Source: Consotaella salsifontis (lineage in GTDB: Bacteria; Pseudomonadota; Alphaproteobacteria; Rhizobiales; Rhizobiaceae). Taken from it: a stretch of DNA of 64,000 bases. Each line of letters begins with the position of its first letter. Position 1 is the first letter of the stretch. The DNA is taken from positions 265,507 to 329,506 of the forward strand of contig NZ_FUXL01000001.1 in assembly GCF_900167365.1 (NCBI RefSeq). The letters are read 5' to 3'. Below the pieces are notes generated by a model, which had not been told where the DNA came from, ran no database searches, and worked only from the letters and a program-made list of their open reading frames with translations. Position numbers and translations under genes: made by a program. Below are positions 46,353-56,688 of this stretch, in pieces.

Positions 46353-47681
46353 ATGCGCCTGTCGCGATATTTCCTGCCCATCCTCAAAGAGACGCCCAAG
46401 GAAGCCGAGATCGTCTCCCACCGTCTGATGCTGCGCGCTGGCATGATCCGCCAGCAGGCCGCCGGGATTTATTCGTGGTTGCCCATCGGCAAGCGCGTCC
46501 TCGACAAGGTCTGCGGGATCATTCGCGAGGAGCAGGATCGCTCGGGAGCGTTGGAGCTTTGGATGCCGACGATCCAATCCGCGGATCTGTGGCGAGAGAG
46601 CGGGCGCTACGACGACTATGGCAAGGAGATGCTGCGCATCCAGGACCGGCACGAGCGAGACCTGCTCTTTGGTCCGACGAACGAGGAGATGATCACGGAG
46701 ATCTTCCGCTCCTACGTTCGTTCATACAAGGACCTGCCGCTGAACCTCTACCACATTCAGTGGAAGTTCCGCGACGAGGTGCGGCCCCGGTTCGGCGTCA
46801 TGCGCTCGCGCGAGTTTCTGATGAAGGACGCCTACTCCTTCGACATCGACTATGGTGCGTCGCAGACCGCGTATCACCGGATGTTCGTTGCCTATCTGCG
46901 GACCTTCGCGCGGATGGGCCTACAGGCGATTCCGATGCGCGCCGACACCGGGCCGATCGGTGGCAAGCTCAGTCATGAGTTCATCATCCTTGCCTCGACT
47001 GGCGAGAGCCAGGTCTATTGCCACCGCGATTATCTCGGGCTGAAGGTTCCGGGCGAGGACGTAGACTTTTCCGATGCGGCGGCGCTGGCGGGCATCGTCG
47101 ATACCTGGACGAAGCCCTATGCCGCGACGGATGAGATGCACGACGAGGCCGAGTGGTCGCAGGTTGCCGAGGCGGACCAGCTCGCCGCGAGGGGCATCGA
47201 GGTGGGGCACATCTTCCACTTTGGTACGAAGTACTCCGAGCCGATGAAGGCCGTCGTTTCGGGCCCCGACGGCAAGGAGGTGCCGGTCTCCATGGGCTCC
47301 TATGGTATCGGCCCGAGCCGGCTCGTCGCGGCCATTATCGAGGCGTTCCACGACGACAACGGCATCATCTGGCCGAAGGCTGTCGCACCCTTCGATGTCG
47401 GTCTCATCAACATGAAGCCTGGCGACGCCGATTGCGACCGGGCCTGCGAGGATCTCTATGCCCAGCTTGGCGGGCGCGGGCTCGATGTCCTCTATGACGA
47501 CGTCGATCAGCGAGCCGGGGCGAAGTTCGCAACCATGGATCTCATCGGTCTGCCGCTTCAGGTGATCGTCGGTCCGCGCGGTGCGAAGGCCGGCGAGGCT
47601 GAGATCAAGATCCGGGCGAGCGGCGAACGGCTGACTCTGCCGCTCGACGCTATCGTGAATCGCGTTGCCGATGAGCGCTGA
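46353..47681 (+). CDS. proS: Prolyl-tRNA synthetase
   Basis: From ATG 46353 ([20 protein letters not shown]), 442 residues; the frame is open 126 bp further upstream, but this is the family start. Class II motifs are visible: [72 protein letters not shown], and [11 protein letters not shown]. It charges tRNA-Pro. It is the short alphaproteobacterial form without the editing insert (about 440 residues against about 570 in E. coli). lolC/E follows 7 bp after the stop. Confidence 0.95.
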   Translation: MRLSRYFLPILKETPKEAEIVSHRLMLRAGMIRQQAAGIYSWLPIGKRVLDKVCGIIREEQDRSGALELWMPTIQSADLWRESGRYDDYGKEMLRIQDRHERDLLFGPTNEEMITEIFRSYVRSYKDLPLNLYHIQWKFRDEVRPRFGVMRSREFLMKDAYSFDIDYGASQTAYHRMFVAYLRTFARMGLQAIPMRADTGPIGGKLSHEFIILASTGESQVYCHRDYLGLKVPGEDVDFSDAAALAGIVDTWTKPYAATDEMHDEAEWSQVAEADQLAARGIEVGHIFHFGTKYSEPMKAVVSGPDGKEVPVSMGSYGIGPSRLVAAIIEAFHDDNGIIWPKAVAPFDVGLINMKPGDADCDRACEDLYAQLGGRGLDVLYDDVDQRAGAKFATMDLIGLPLQVIVGPRGAKAGEAEIKIRASGERLTLPLDAIVNRVADER

Positions 47682-47688
47682 GGTTGCG

Positions 47689-48969
47689 ATGACGCAAGGC
47701 GGCGGAGAGGCGCGAGCGCGCGCCTTTTCCCGCTTCGAGTGGATGCTGGCGGGACGCTACCTGCGCGCCCGGCGGCGGGACGCCGGCGTCTCCGTCATCG
47801 CCGGCTTCTCCTTCATCGGCATCATGCTGGGCGTGGCCGCTCTGATTATCGTCATGTCGGTGATGAACGGCTTTCGCGGCGAACTGCTGACGCGCATTCT
47901 CGGCGTCAATGGCCATGTAATCCTCCAGCCGATTGATACACCGCTCACCGACTATGATGCGGTTGCCGAGCGGGTATCGAAAGTCAGCGGCGTCACCTTC
48001 GCCGCGCCGCTCATCGAGGGACAGGTCCTTGCCTCGGGGACAAGCGGCACGGGAACGGGCGCCCTCGTCAAGGGCGTGCGAGGCGCCGATTTGCGGCGTT
48101 TGACGCCGATCGCGAGCAACATCAAGTCGGGCAGCCTTGAGGGCTTCGACGAGAGCGGCGGCGTCGCCATCGGCACGCGCATGGCCTCGGCGTTGGGCCT
48201 TGGCGTCGGCGACATGATCACACTGGTCGCTCCTGAGGGCGACTCGACGCCCATGGGCGTCGTGCCTCGCGTGAAGGCCTATCCGGTCTCTGCGGTGTTT
48301 GAGATCGGGCTGTCGGAATACGATGCAGCCTATGTCTACATGCCGCTGTCCGAGGCCCAGCTCTTCTTCAACCAGGACGGGCGCGCGCAGACCATCGAGA
48401 TTTTCGTCAACGATCCCGACGACGTCGCCGCGCTGCAGGCGCCGATCGAGCAGGCGGCAGGGCGGCCAGCCTACACGGTGACATGGCAGAAGCAGAACCA
48501 GTCCTTCTTTTCGGCCCTGGAGGTCGAGCGCAACGTGATGTTCATCATCCTGACGCTCATTGTCCTGGTGGCCGCGCTCAATATCATCTCCGGCCTCTTC
48601 ATGCTGGTGAAGGACAAGGGCAGGGACATCGCCATCCTGCGCACGATGGGGGCAACGCGCGGCGCAGTGATGCGGATCTTCCTGATCACGGGCGCCTCGA
48701 TCGGCGTGGCGGGCACGGCGGCGGGCTTCGTGCTCGGCCTGCTCTTCTGCCTCAACATCGAGAACCTCCGCCAATTTTTCTCCTGGCTTTCAGGGACGAC
48801 GATCTTCGATCCCGAGTTCTATTTCCTGAGCCAGCTGCCTGCTGAGATCAATGCGGTGGAGGTCGTGTCCGTCGTTGCGATGGCGCTGGCGCTGTCGTTC
48901 CTGGCGACGCTGTTTCCCTCCTGGAAGGCCTCGAAGCTCGATCCCGTTGAAGCGCTGAGATACGAATGA
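47689..48969 (+). CDS. lolC: Lipoprotein-releasing ABC transporter permease (LolC/LolE family)
   Basis: I take ATG 47689 ([20 protein letters not shown]), with GAGG 5 nt upstream; ATG 47671, overlapping proS, is the alternative. The 426-residue permease has an N-terminal helix after [20 protein letters not shown], a large periplasmic domain and three C-terminal helices, with [20 protein letters not shown] coupling to the ATPase and a terminal [12 protein letters not shown]. It extracts outer-membrane lipoproteins for LolA. Only one permease gene is present, as usual in alphaproteobacteria, where it may act as a homodimer. Confidence 0.92.
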   Translation: MTQGGGEARARAFSRFEWMLAGRYLRARRRDAGVSVIAGFSFIGIMLGVAALIIVMSVMNGFRGELLTRILGVNGHVILQPIDTPLTDYDAVAERVSKVSGVTFAAPLIEGQVLASGTSGTGTGALVKGVRGADLRRLTPIASNIKSGSLEGFDESGGVAIGTRMASALGLGVGDMITLVAPEGDSTPMGVVPRVKAYPVSAVFEIGLSEYDAAYVYMPLSEAQLFFNQDGRAQTIEIFVNDPDDVAALQAPIEQAAGRPAYTVTWQKQNQSFFSALEVERNVMFIILTLIVLVAALNIISGLFMLVKDKGRDIAILRTMGATRGAVMRIFLITGASIGVAGTAAGFVLGLLFCLNIENLRQFFSWLSGTTIFDPEFYFLSQLPAEINAVEVVSVVAMALALSFLATLFPSWKASKLDPVEALRYE

Positions 48970-49670
48970 AGACGGATGCACTGAGGCTGGAGAACGTCGA
49001 GCGGCACTATCGCGAGGGCGAAGGCAAGCTGACGATCTTGAGTGGCGCGAACTTTTCCATGGCCTCCGGCGAGATGGTGGCTCTCGTCGCCCCATCGGGC
49101 GCCGGCAAGTCGACACTTCTCCACATCGCGGGGCTCCTGGAGCGTCCGGACGGCGGCGAGGTCTACGTCAACGGCGAGGGGTGCGGTTCGCTCGACGACG
49201 ACCGGCGCACGGCGATGCGGCGCGACACCATCGGTTTTGTCTACCAGTTTCATCATCTCCTGCCCGAGTTTTCGGCGCTGGAGAATGTCATGCTGCCGCA
49301 GATGATCCGAGGGCTGTCAAAGCCCATGGCGGCAGAGCGTGCCAAGCAGCTTCTCGACTACATGCGGATTGGGCCGCGCGCGGACCATCGGCCCGCCGAG
49401 CTTTCGGGCGGCGAGCAGCAGCGGGTAGCGATCGCCCGCGCCGTGGCCAACACGCCCTATGTCCTTCTCGCGGACGAACCCACAGGCAATCTCGATCCGA
49501 AGACGTCCGGTTATGTCTTCGACGCGCTCACCGCGCTGGTGAGGCAGTCGGGCGTGGCGGCGCTTGTCGCCACCCACAATCACGAGCTTGCCGCGCGAAT
49601 GGACCGCGCCGTCACCATCGAGGGCGGCAAGATCGTGCCGCTCGATATCGGTTTGCGAACGGCTTCCTGA
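48966..49670 (+). CDS. lolD: Lipoprotein-releasing ABC transporter ATP-binding protein
   Basis: The 234-residue ATPase overlaps the permease stop (ATGA). Walker A is APSGAGKST, the Q-loop region is [16 protein letters not shown], the ABC signature is [14 protein letters not shown] and Walker B is [12 protein letters not shown], with the H-loop His in ATHNHEL. This is the LolD/MacB-type subfamily; pairing with the LolC/E permease makes LolD the best call. Confidence 0.94.
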   Translation: MKTDALRLENVERHYREGEGKLTILSGANFSMASGEMVALVAPSGAGKSTLLHIAGLLERPDGGEVYVNGEGCGSLDDDRRTAMRRDTIGFVYQFHHLLPEFSALENVMLPQMIRGLSKPMAAERAKQLLDYMRIGPRADHRPAELSGGEQQRVAIARAVANTPYVLLADEPTGNLDPKTSGYVFDALTALVRQSGVAALVATHNHELAARMDRAVTIEGGKIVPLDIGLRTAS

Positions 49671-49696
49671 CGTCGGGCACGGCGGCATACGCTAGC

Positions 49697-50209
49697 TTAT
49701 TGATCGGGCAGGGCGGTTTCCGCCGGATCAATGTCCAGGTGCTCGGCCAGTGCGCGGACCACCAGCGCGTGGTCGTCGCGCTGTCTCAATCCCGAAACCG
49801 TGAGGGAGCCGACGATTCCTGAGCTCACCGTGCGGATGGGAAAAGAGCCGCCATGGGCTGCATAATCGGCTTCCGAGATGCCAAAGCGCGACGTGAGCGT
49901 CGTCTCCTTCAGTCTCAGATCTAGACCAACGGCATAAGACGCCCGGTAAAAGCGCGCGACGAGCGAGCTCTTGCGGCGAACCCATTCGACATTGTCGGGC
50001 GCGCTGCCTGGCAAAGCGGTGAAGAAAAGCGGAAGTCCGAAGCGCCGTACATCGATCACGATCGGAAGTCCCGCGCCCAGACGCCGAAGCCGGGAGCCGA
50101 GCGCCCAGGCGACATCCTCATCGAACGTCGGCAGGACGAGTGTTTCCTCCTGCCGCGCGATCAATACGATATCCCGTTCAATGCTCTGGCGCTGATCATG
50201 GTCAAGCAT
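49697..50209 (-). CDS. UPF0303 / HbpS-like heme-degrading-domain protein
   Basis: From ATG 50209 (MLDHDQRQSIERDIVLIARQ) the product has 170 residues; the frame is open 13 codons upstream. VIDVRRFGLPLFFTALPGSA, DNVEWVRRKSSLVARFYRAS, and YAAHGGSFPIRTVSSGIVGS match the UPF0303 family within the HbpS-like/GlcG fold. Some relatives bind heme, but no activity can be assigned here. It is convergent with lolD, ending 26 bp from it. Confidence 0.85.
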   Translation of the reverse strand: MLDHDQRQSIERDIVLIARQEETLVLPTFDEDVAWALGSRLRRLGAGLPIVIDVRRFGLPLFFTALPGSAPDNVEWVRRKSSLVARFYRASYAVGLDLRLKETTLTSRFGISEADYAAHGGSFPIRTVSSGIVGSLTVSGLRQRDDHALVVRALAEHLDIDPAETALPDQ

Positions 50210-50452
50210 CTGTCTTCTCCCTGTTGCGGCGCCGGAATCCTCCGGCAATGTGAAGCGCTTCTTCCTGCGATTGCGGGCGGCGCTTCATGTCCCCCACCGT
50301 TCTCATCTGTGGGAACTTAGCGACCTCGTCAATTAGCGGGGGGGAACTTGCGCGCAGTGAGAAAGGGGCCCTGCAGCCATGTTCTGCGGCGCGCTTGACA
50401 AACGAATCCAAAAAGAACAAAACAGGAACATATCAAGAAGGAGTGGAAAATC

Positions 50453-50536
50453 ATGACGATCGTGAAAGATATCGCCTCGCTTGTTGCCGTCTCGATTTTT
50501 CTGACCAGCGTCTCGCTTCTCCTCGTTGCCCTGTGA
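50453..50536 (+). CDS. Very small single-helix membrane peptide (27 residues)
   Basis: ATG 50453 is preceded by AAGGAG with a 9-nt gap, a strong ribosome site. The frame (MTIVKDIASLVAVSIFL then TSVSLLLVAL) ends at TGA 50534-50536. The peptide is a short charged N-terminus and one complete hydrophobic helix. Similar tiny ORFs are known in rhizobia, but I do not recognise a named family. It is too short for standard gene finders and stands alone between the UPF0303 gene and dnaE. Confidence 0.6.
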   Translation: MTIVKDIASLVAVSIFLTSVSLLLVAL

Positions 50537-50799
50537 TTGGCCGTTTTTCGTGAGAGGGATGATCGCACGTGAGTCGTGGGGACGTTGATCGGGCAATAGT
50601 GGTAGAGGCGCGGCTTCGGTATCCAGTGTTCCTCGCGCATCGCCGTGGTCGGTTTTGGGGAAAGCGGCTGCTTTCCTGTTGATGGGCGGTGGACGGAATG
50701 CGGACGAAGGTCGAGGTGGGAACCTGCCTCGGCTATCTCTGTGACGCAGGCACGGCTCACTGATGCCCGTGAGAGGACTCTATTGGAGGGAAGAAGCCG

Positions 50800-53700
50800 A
50801 TGGACACATCTGTTTCCTCGCCGTCGGGCGAAGCCAAGTCCGCTGCCGAGGCGCGCTTCATCCATCTCCGGGTTCACAGCGCCTATTCGCTGCTCGAAGG
50901 GGCCTTGCGCGTCGAGCAGATCATCAAGTTCGCCAAGGCGGATGGCGCGCCGGCTGTCGGCATCGCCGATACCAGCAATCTTTTTGGAGCTCTGGAGTTC
51001 TCCGAAAAGGCATCGAAGCTCGGCATCCAACCGATCGTCGGCTGTCAGCTTGAAGTCTTCTTCGATGACGAGGCGACAGAGAGCCAGGGACCGCGTGACA
51101 AGGCGATGTTTGCCGGCTACCCGCCGATGGTGTTCATCGCCGCGACGGAGGAGGGGTATTCCAACCTCGTCGAAATCGTCTCGCTCGCCTATCTCGCCCA
51201 TGACGGCGCAACCCGTCCCCACGTCCTCTTCGAATGGCTGGAAGAGCGCAGCGCCGGCCTCATCGTGCTGACCGGCGGCCCGAAGGGGCCGATCGGCACG
51301 GCCATCGCCGCCGGCAAGGCGAAGCTTGCGGAGGAGCGGCTGGAGCGGCTGCGCGTTCTCTTCGGTGATCGGCTCTATGTCGAGCTCCAGCGCCAGGAAG
51401 GTCGCAATCAGCGGGTCGAGGCAGAGACACTGCGTCTAGCCTACGAGATGGACCTGCCGCTGGTCGCCACGAACGAGCCCTTCTTCTTCTGCCCCGACGA
51501 CTTCGAGGCTCATGACGCGTTGATTGCCGTCGCGTCGAACAAGCTGGTGAGCCAGGAGGATCGCCGCCGTCTGACGCGCGACCACTGCCTGAAGTCCCAG
51601 GCCGAGATGGCTGTGCTGTTCGCCGATCTTCCGGAAGCGCTGGAGAACACGATCGAGATCGCCCGGCGGTGTTCGTATCGGCCGAGAACGCGCAAGCCGA
51701 TTCTGCCGCGTTTCGCCGGTGCGGATGCCGATCCCGAGGAAGCCGAAAGAGCCGAGGCGGCCGAGCTCCGTCGCCAGGCGAAAGAGGGCCTCGACAAGCG
51801 GCTCGTTTCCCACGGCATCGCTCCGGGGCGCACCGAGGAGGAGTATCGCGAGCGGCTGGAATATGAGCTCGGCATCATCGAGCGGATGAAGTTTCCCGGC
51901 TACTTCCTCATCGTGTCGGACTTCATCAAGTGGGCGAAGAGTCAGGGCATTCCGGTCGGTCCGGGGCGCGGCTCCGGCGCCGGCTCGCTCGTCGCCTATT
52001 CGCTCACCATCACCGATCTTGATCCGCTGCGCTTCTCGCTGCTTTTCGAGCGCTTCCTCAATCCTGAGCGCGTGTCGATGCCTGATTTCGACATCGACTT
52101 CTGTCAGGACCGCCGCGAGGAGGTGATCCATTACGTTCAGCAGAAATACGGGCGTGAGCAGGTCGGGCAGATCATCACCTTTGGATCTCTCCAGGCGCGC
52201 GCCGTTCTGCGCGACGTCGGCCGCGTGCTCGAGATGGCCTATGGCCATGTCGACAAGCTGTGCAAGCTTGTGCCGCAGAACCCGGCCCATCCGGTGACGC
52301 TTGCCCAGGCGCTGGAGGACGAGCCACGGCTAAAGGAGGCGCGGGAGAAGGAGGAGATCGTCGATCGCCTGATCTCCTTCGCGCTGAAGCTCGAGGGGCT
52401 GTACCGCCACGCCTCGACCCACGCCGCCGGCATCGTCATCGGCGACCGGCCGCTGTCGCGGCTGGTGCCGATGTACCGGGACCCGCGCTCGGACATGCCC
52501 GTCACTCAGTTCAATATGAAATGGGTCGAGCAGGCGGGGCTGGTGAAGTTCGACTTCCTCGGCCTCAAGACGCTGACGGTGCTGCAGACGGCGGTCAAGC
52601 TGATCGCGCGCAAGGGCGTAGCGATCAACCTGTCCAATCTGCCTCTTGATGACACCAAGACCTATTCGATGCTCACCAAGGGCGAGACGGTCGGTGTGTT
52701 CCAGGTGGAATCGGCGGGCATGCGGAAGGCGCTGATCGGCATGCGGCCGGACTGCCTCGAGGACATCATCGCCCTCGTCGCGCTGTACCGCCCCGGTCCC
52801 ATGGAGAACATCCCCACCTATAACGCCCGCAAGCATGGCGAGGAGGAGCTCGAGATCATCCATCCGATGATCGAGCCCATTCTGAAAGAGACCCAGGGCG
52901 TCATCATCTACCAGGAGCAGGTGATGCAGATCGCTCAGGTGCTCGCCGGCTATTCGCTCGGCGAAGCCGATCTGCTGCGGCGCGCCATGGGCAAGAAGAT
53001 CCGCGCGGAGATGGACAAGCAGCGCGTGCGCTTCGTGGATGGCGCTGCCAAGAACGGGCTTCAGAAGGCTCAGGCGAACACGATCTTCGATCTTTTGGCA
53101 AAGTTCGCCGACTACGGCTTCAACAAGTCGCACGCCGCCTGCTACGCGCTGGTTTCGTATCAGACCGCCTATCTCAAGGCCAATCATCCGGTCGAGTTTC
53201 TCGCCGCCTCGATGACGCTCGACGCGGGCAACACGGACAAGCTCAACGACTTCCGACAGGAGGCCATGCGCCTCGGCATAGACGTGGTGCCGCCATCCGT
53301 GCAGACGTCCTATTCCGCCTTCGAGGTGGACAACGGCCGCATCCTCTATGCCCTCGCGGCGATCAAGGGCGTGGGCGGCCATGCCGTCGACCACATCGTC
53401 GAGATGCGCGGATCGCGCCCCTTCAAGAACCTCGAAGATTTCTGCACGCGCATCGATCCCAAGATCGTCAACAAGCGCACACTGGAATGCCTGATCGCGG
53501 CGGGAGCCTTGGACTGCTTCGGCCACGACCGCTCGCTCCTTTCCGCCAATCTCGATCGCCTGACGGGCTATGCCCAGCGCATTCAGGACGCAAAATCCTC
53601 GGGGCAGTCGGACATGTTCGGCATGGCCGCCAGCGGCCCGGAGCCGCTCTATCTCGCCGAAGCACCGCTTTGGACGTCGTCGGAGCGGCTGCTGCGCGAG

Positions 53701-54297
53701 TTCCAGGCGGTCGGCTTCTATCTCTCGGCCCATCCGCTCGACGAGTATCGCTCCACCCTGCAGCGCCTTCGCGTACAGCCCTATTCGGAGGTGGTGACGA
53801 GTGTGAAGCGGGGGGCAAGCGCGGCGCGCCTTGCGGGCACCGTGACCGGACGGCAGGAGAAAAAGACCAAGACCGGCGGCAAGATCGGCATCGTCCAGAT
53901 GTCCGATCCGACAGGGCAATTCGAGGTCGTTCTCTTCTCGGAAACCCTGACGACGTTTCGCGATCAGCTCGAACCGGGTGCCTCGGTGATCGTCACCGTT
54001 TCGGCGGAGCAGCGGCCGGAAGGCATCTCGTTCCGCGCGCAATCGGTTCAGTCGCTGGAGAACGAGGCCGTTCGCATGCAGAAGGCGCTGCGGGTTTTCA
54101 TGCGGGATGCAACGCCCGTTCGGGCCGTGAGCTCCCAGCTCAAGACCGGCGGCGACGGCGAAATTTCCCTGGTGCTGGTGCGCAACGATGGCGAGCGCGA
54201 GGTCGAGATTTCCTTGCCGGGCCGCTACCGCGTCTCGCCTCAGATGGCGAGCGCCATCAAGGCGGCGCCAGGCGTTCTGGATGTGGAGCTCGTCTGA
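50800..54297 (+). CDS. dnaE: DNA polymerase III subunit alpha
   Basis: The 1165-residue replicative polymerase begins with a PHP domain (FIHLRVHSAYSLLEGAL). GPGRGSGAGSLVAY is the nucleotide-binding segment, and PDFDIDFCQDRR (Asp429, Asp431, Asp433) carries catalytic Asp residues. EQVMQIAQVLAGYSLGEADL and ADYGFNKSHAACYALVSY follow. An HhH segment and a C-terminal OB fold (LAGTVTGRQEKKTKTGGKIG) complete the DnaE1 layout. ATG 50800 (MDTSVSSPSGEAK) follows GAGGGAAGAAGCCG. Confidence 0.96.
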   Translation: MDTSVSSPSGEAKSAAEARFIHLRVHSAYSLLEGALRVEQIIKFAKADGAPAVGIADTSNLFGALEFSEKASKLGIQPIVGCQLEVFFDDEATESQGPRDKAMFAGYPPMVFIAATEEGYSNLVEIVSLAYLAHDGATRPHVLFEWLEERSAGLIVLTGGPKGPIGTAIAAGKAKLAEERLERLRVLFGDRLYVELQRQEGRNQRVEAETLRLAYEMDLPLVATNEPFFFCPDDFEAHDALIAVASNKLVSQEDRRRLTRDHCLKSQAEMAVLFADLPEALENTIEIARRCSYRPRTRKPILPRFAGADADPEEAERAEAAELRRQAKEGLDKRLVSHGIAPGRTEEEYRERLEYELGIIERMKFPGYFLIVSDFIKWAKSQGIPVGPGRGSGAGSLVAYSLTITDLDPLRFSLLFERFLNPERVSMPDFDIDFCQDRREEVIHYVQQKYGREQVGQIITFGSLQARAVLRDVGRVLEMAYGHVDKLCKLVPQNPAHPVTLAQALEDEPRLKEAREKEEIVDRLISFALKLEGLYRHASTHAAGIVIGDRPLSRLVPMYRDPRSDMPVTQFNMKWVEQAGLVKFDFLGLKTLTVLQTAVKLIARKGVAINLSNLPLDDTKTYSMLTKGETVGVFQVESAGMRKALIGMRPDCLEDIIALVALYRPGPMENIPTYNARKHGEEELEIIHPMIEPILKETQGVIIYQEQVMQIAQVLAGYSLGEADLLRRAMGKKIRAEMDKQRVRFVDGAAKNGLQKAQANTIFDLLAKFADYGFNKSHAACYALVSYQTAYLKANHPVEFLAASMTLDAGNTDKLNDFRQEAMRLGIDVVPPSVQTSYSAFEVDNGRILYALAAIKGVGGHAVDHIVEMRGSRPFKNLEDFCTRIDPKIVNKRTLECLIAAGALDCFGHDRSLLSANLDRLTGYAQRIQDAKSSGQSDMFGMAASGPEPLYLAEAPLWTSSERLLREFQAVGFYLSAHPLDEYRSTLQRLRVQPYSEVVTSVKRGASAARLAGTVTGRQEKKTKTGGKIGIVQMSDPTGQFEVVLFSETLTTFRDQLEPGASVIVTVSAEQRPEGISFRAQSVQSLENEAVRMQKALRVFMRDATPVRAVSSQLKTGGDGEISLVLVRNDGEREVEISLPGRYRVSPQMASAIKAAPGVLDVELV

Positions 54298-54459
54298 TAA
54301 CGGCAAGCCAAGCGAAGGAGCGTTTCGCGCTCTACCGGCCCGCCGAGGCGGCGCTCGAGCTATTCGTCGAACTGAAAGCGACCAATAGGCCGTTTGGTCG
54401 CCTTGAGAATGAGAGCCGCCATTGCTTCAAGCGTTGCATGAAGTCGTGCAATCGGCGTC

Positions 54460-55800
54460 TCAACTTTTCTCGCCATCATAGGGAAAAGATTCGCTCTTTC
54501 CGTTCTGCTTTTCGCTGGTCGTCGCGGCCCTTCCCCTGCGGAAGGTGATTCCGGTTTCGACAGATTGCAGGCCGAACCGTTCGCGAAGCTGATCGAGCGC
54601 CGCCTCGGCCTTGGCGCGACGCGCGAAGGACGGATCAACCAAATCGTCAGGGTCGGCGGTGGCAGCCGGAGAGAAAACGCTGCATCCAATTCCGATAAGG
54701 CGGAAGGGTGTGCCGTCGAGTTCCTTCAGAAGGAGCGCGTGGCCGGCGTGAAAGATGCGGTCGGCAAGCCGGGTGGGGGCCGCGAGGCGTCGGTTGCGAG
54801 TGCGGGTCTGGAAGTCGGCACCCTTGAGCTTCAGCGTCACCTCGCTGGCGGCCAGATCCGTCGCCTTGAGCCGGCGTGCGACCTTTTCGCTGAGACCGCG
54901 GAGAATCGGCACAAGATCCTCCGGGCCGGAAATGTCGCGGTCGAAGGTCGTTTCGCTGGAAATGCTCTTGGTTGGCCGGTCTGGCGTGACGCGTCGCTCG
55001 TCGACGCCGCGCGAAAGCCGCGATAGTCGCTGACCCATGGTGCCATAGCGCCGCATCAGGTCCTCCTCGCGCATTCCTTGAAGCTGGCCAATTGTCCGCA
55101 GTCCGTCGTGCGCGAGCTGCCGGTCGAGTGCCGCGCCCACGCCCCATATGGCCTTGATCGGCAGGGCGGCGAGGAAGGACAGCGTCTCTGCTCGCCCGAT
55201 CACCGAAAACCCGCGAGGTTTCTGAAGATCCGAGGCCATCTTGGCGAGGAACTTGTTGTGCGACAGACCGACCGATACGGACAGGCCCAATTCCTGCTCG
55301 ATCGATCGGGCGAAGCGGGCCAGGATGAGCGCCGGCGGCATCCGGTGCAGCCGTTCCGTGCCGGTCAGGTCAAGAAAAGCCTCGTCTATGGAGAGCGGCT
55401 CGACCAAGGGCGTCAAGGCGCGCATCCGTTCGCGGATCATGCGGCCGATAGCGGCGTATTTCGCCATGTCCGGCTTGATAACGACGGCTTCGGGACAAAG
55501 CTCGAGCGCCTTGAACATCGGCATCGCCGAACGCACGCCGCTGATCCGCGCGATATAGCAAGCGGTGGAGACGACGCCACGTTTGCCGCCGCCAATGATG
55601 ACCGGTTTATCCGAGAGCTCCGGCCTGTCCCGCTTTTCGACGGATGCATAAAAGGCATCGCAATCGATATGGGCGATCGAAAGCTGCGCAAGCTCGGGAT
55701 GCTGCAGGAGTCGGGGGCTCCCGCACCGGGCGCAGCGTCGTGCCGGCGCCGGTTGAACGACGAGACAGTCCCTACAAAATATGATATTCAGGTCGCTCAT
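54460..55800 (-). CDS. dinB: DNA polymerase IV (Y-family) with N-terminal zinc ribbon
   Basis: From ATG 55800 ([16 protein letters not shown]), 446 residues. The first 40 residues form a CxxC...CxxC zinc ribbon (CRDC, CARCG), followed by the Y-family core: [20 protein letters not shown] with a metal Asp, [20 protein letters not shown] and [13 protein letters not shown] with the catalytic Asp-Glu. The little-finger domain follows ([14 protein letters not shown]). It performs translesion synthesis. The N-terminal ribbon is seen in alphaproteobacterial DinB proteins. It lies 57 bp downstream of the DUF3572 gene in the same direction. Confidence 0.93.
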   Translation of the reverse strand: MSDLNIIFCRDCLVVQPAPARRCARCGSPRLLQHPELAQLSIAHIDCDAFYASVEKRDRPELSDKPVIIGGGKRGVVSTACYIARISGVRSAMPMFKALELCPEAVVIKPDMAKYAAIGRMIRERMRALTPLVEPLSIDEAFLDLTGTERLHRMPPALILARFARSIEQELGLSVSVGLSHNKFLAKMASDLQKPRGFSVIGRAETLSFLAALPIKAIWGVGAALDRQLAHDGLRTIGQLQGMREEDLMRRYGTMGQRLSRLSRGVDERRVTPDRPTKSISSETTFDRDISGPEDLVPILRGLSEKVARRLKATDLAASEVTLKLKGADFQTRTRNRRLAAPTRLADRIFHAGHALLLKELDGTPFRLIGIGCSVFSPAATADPDDLVDPSFARRAKAEAALDQLRERFGLQSVETGITFRRGRAATTSEKQNGKSESFPYDGEKS

Positions 55801-55857
55801 CGCGGAAACGTGTTTGGACAGCAACTGCTCAACGTGACGGCTGCTGACTTGCCTGAA

Positions 55858-56166
55858 TCAGGATGCGTTGCCTGCCTTATAGGTTCCGCCAAGAACGGTT
55901 CTTGCTTCGACCACGCGCTGAGGGGAGTGCCCCGATTGTGCAGAAAAGTCGACAAGCGTCGGCTCGTGAGCCAGGATGAAATCGAGGAGACCCGGCAGGA
56001 AACCGGGATCGCGCGCCCGCCGGCGCAGATCTGCGACATCCAGTCCGCTTATAGCAAGAAAGCGACTGGTGAGCGAGGGATCGGCGGCGATGTACTGGAG
56101 CGCGGAAATCCCCACGGCCTCGGCCTCCTCTGGCGTGATGTTCTGTCGAGCGGGGCGTTGTCTCAT
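55858..56166 (-). CDS. DUF3572 family protein
   Basis: From ATG 56166 (MRQRPARQNITPEEAEAVGI), 102 residues. The pattern EEAEAVGISALQYIAADPSL, RFLAISGLDVADLRRRARDP, GFLPGLLDFILAHEPTLVDF matches DUF3572, an all-helical alphaproteobacterial family of unknown function. It is transcribed with dinB and divergently from divK, an arrangement common in rhizobia. Confidence 0.88.
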   Translation of the reverse strand: MRQRPARQNITPEEAEAVGISALQYIAADPSLTSRFLAISGLDVADLRRRARDPGFLPGLLDFILAHEPTLVDFSAQSGHSPQRVVEARTVLGGTYKAGNAS

Positions 56167-56306
56167 TGTTAAGTCTTCCTGGCGTTTTGGCCTGCTTATA
56201 CGAGCGATTCCCATTTCGTAAATGAACATGGGCTAGGGTTTCGACTGTGCGGCGTGAACAAGAACAGCCCGCTGCGGGCGCCGTTCTGTAATGGAGTATC
56301 GCGGAC

Positions 56307-56678
56307 ATGACGAAGACCGTGATGATCGTGGAAGACAATGAGCTCAACATGAAGCTCTTCCGCGATCTCATCGAAGCGCACGGCTACCGCACCGTCCAGA
56401 CACGCAGCGGTTTGACCGCCGTCGAGCTGGCGCGCCAGCATAAGCCGGATCTCATCCTCATGGACATACAGCTTCCCGAGGTTTCGGGGCTCAAAGTGAC
56501 ACAGGATCTGAAGGCCGACAGCGAGCTGCATAGGATCCCAGTGATTGCCGTCACCGCCTTTGCCATGAAGGGCGACGAAGAGCGCATTCGGAAGGGCGGT
56601 TGCGAGGCCTACATCTCCAAGCCGATTTCAGTGGCCCCGTTCATCGCCATGATCAAGTCCTTCCTCGGCGACGCCTGA
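56307..56678 (+). CDS. divK: Single-domain response regulator DivK
   Basis: The 123-residue receiver domain has [20 protein letters not shown] (acidic pocket), [14 protein letters not shown] (phospho-Asp53), [14 protein letters not shown] and [10 protein letters not shown] (Lys switch). The ELNMKLF and PEVSGLKV segments are typical of DivK, which links PleC/DivJ histidine kinases to DivL and CckA and so controls CtrA. Its pairing with pleD 10 bp downstream confirms the identity. Confidence 0.92.
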   Translation: MTKTVMIVEDNELNMKLFRDLIEAHGYRTVQTRSGLTAVELARQHKPDLILMDIQLPEVSGLKVTQDLKADSELHRIPVIAVTAFAMKGDEERIRKGGCEAYISKPISVAPFIAMIKSFLGDA

Positions 56679-56688
56679 GGAGGGCGCC

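Noticed and set aside
52330-54306. 658-codon minus-strand frame opposite dnaE
   Set aside because: Shadow of dnaE: composition dominated by His, Arg, Leu and no recognisable motif.
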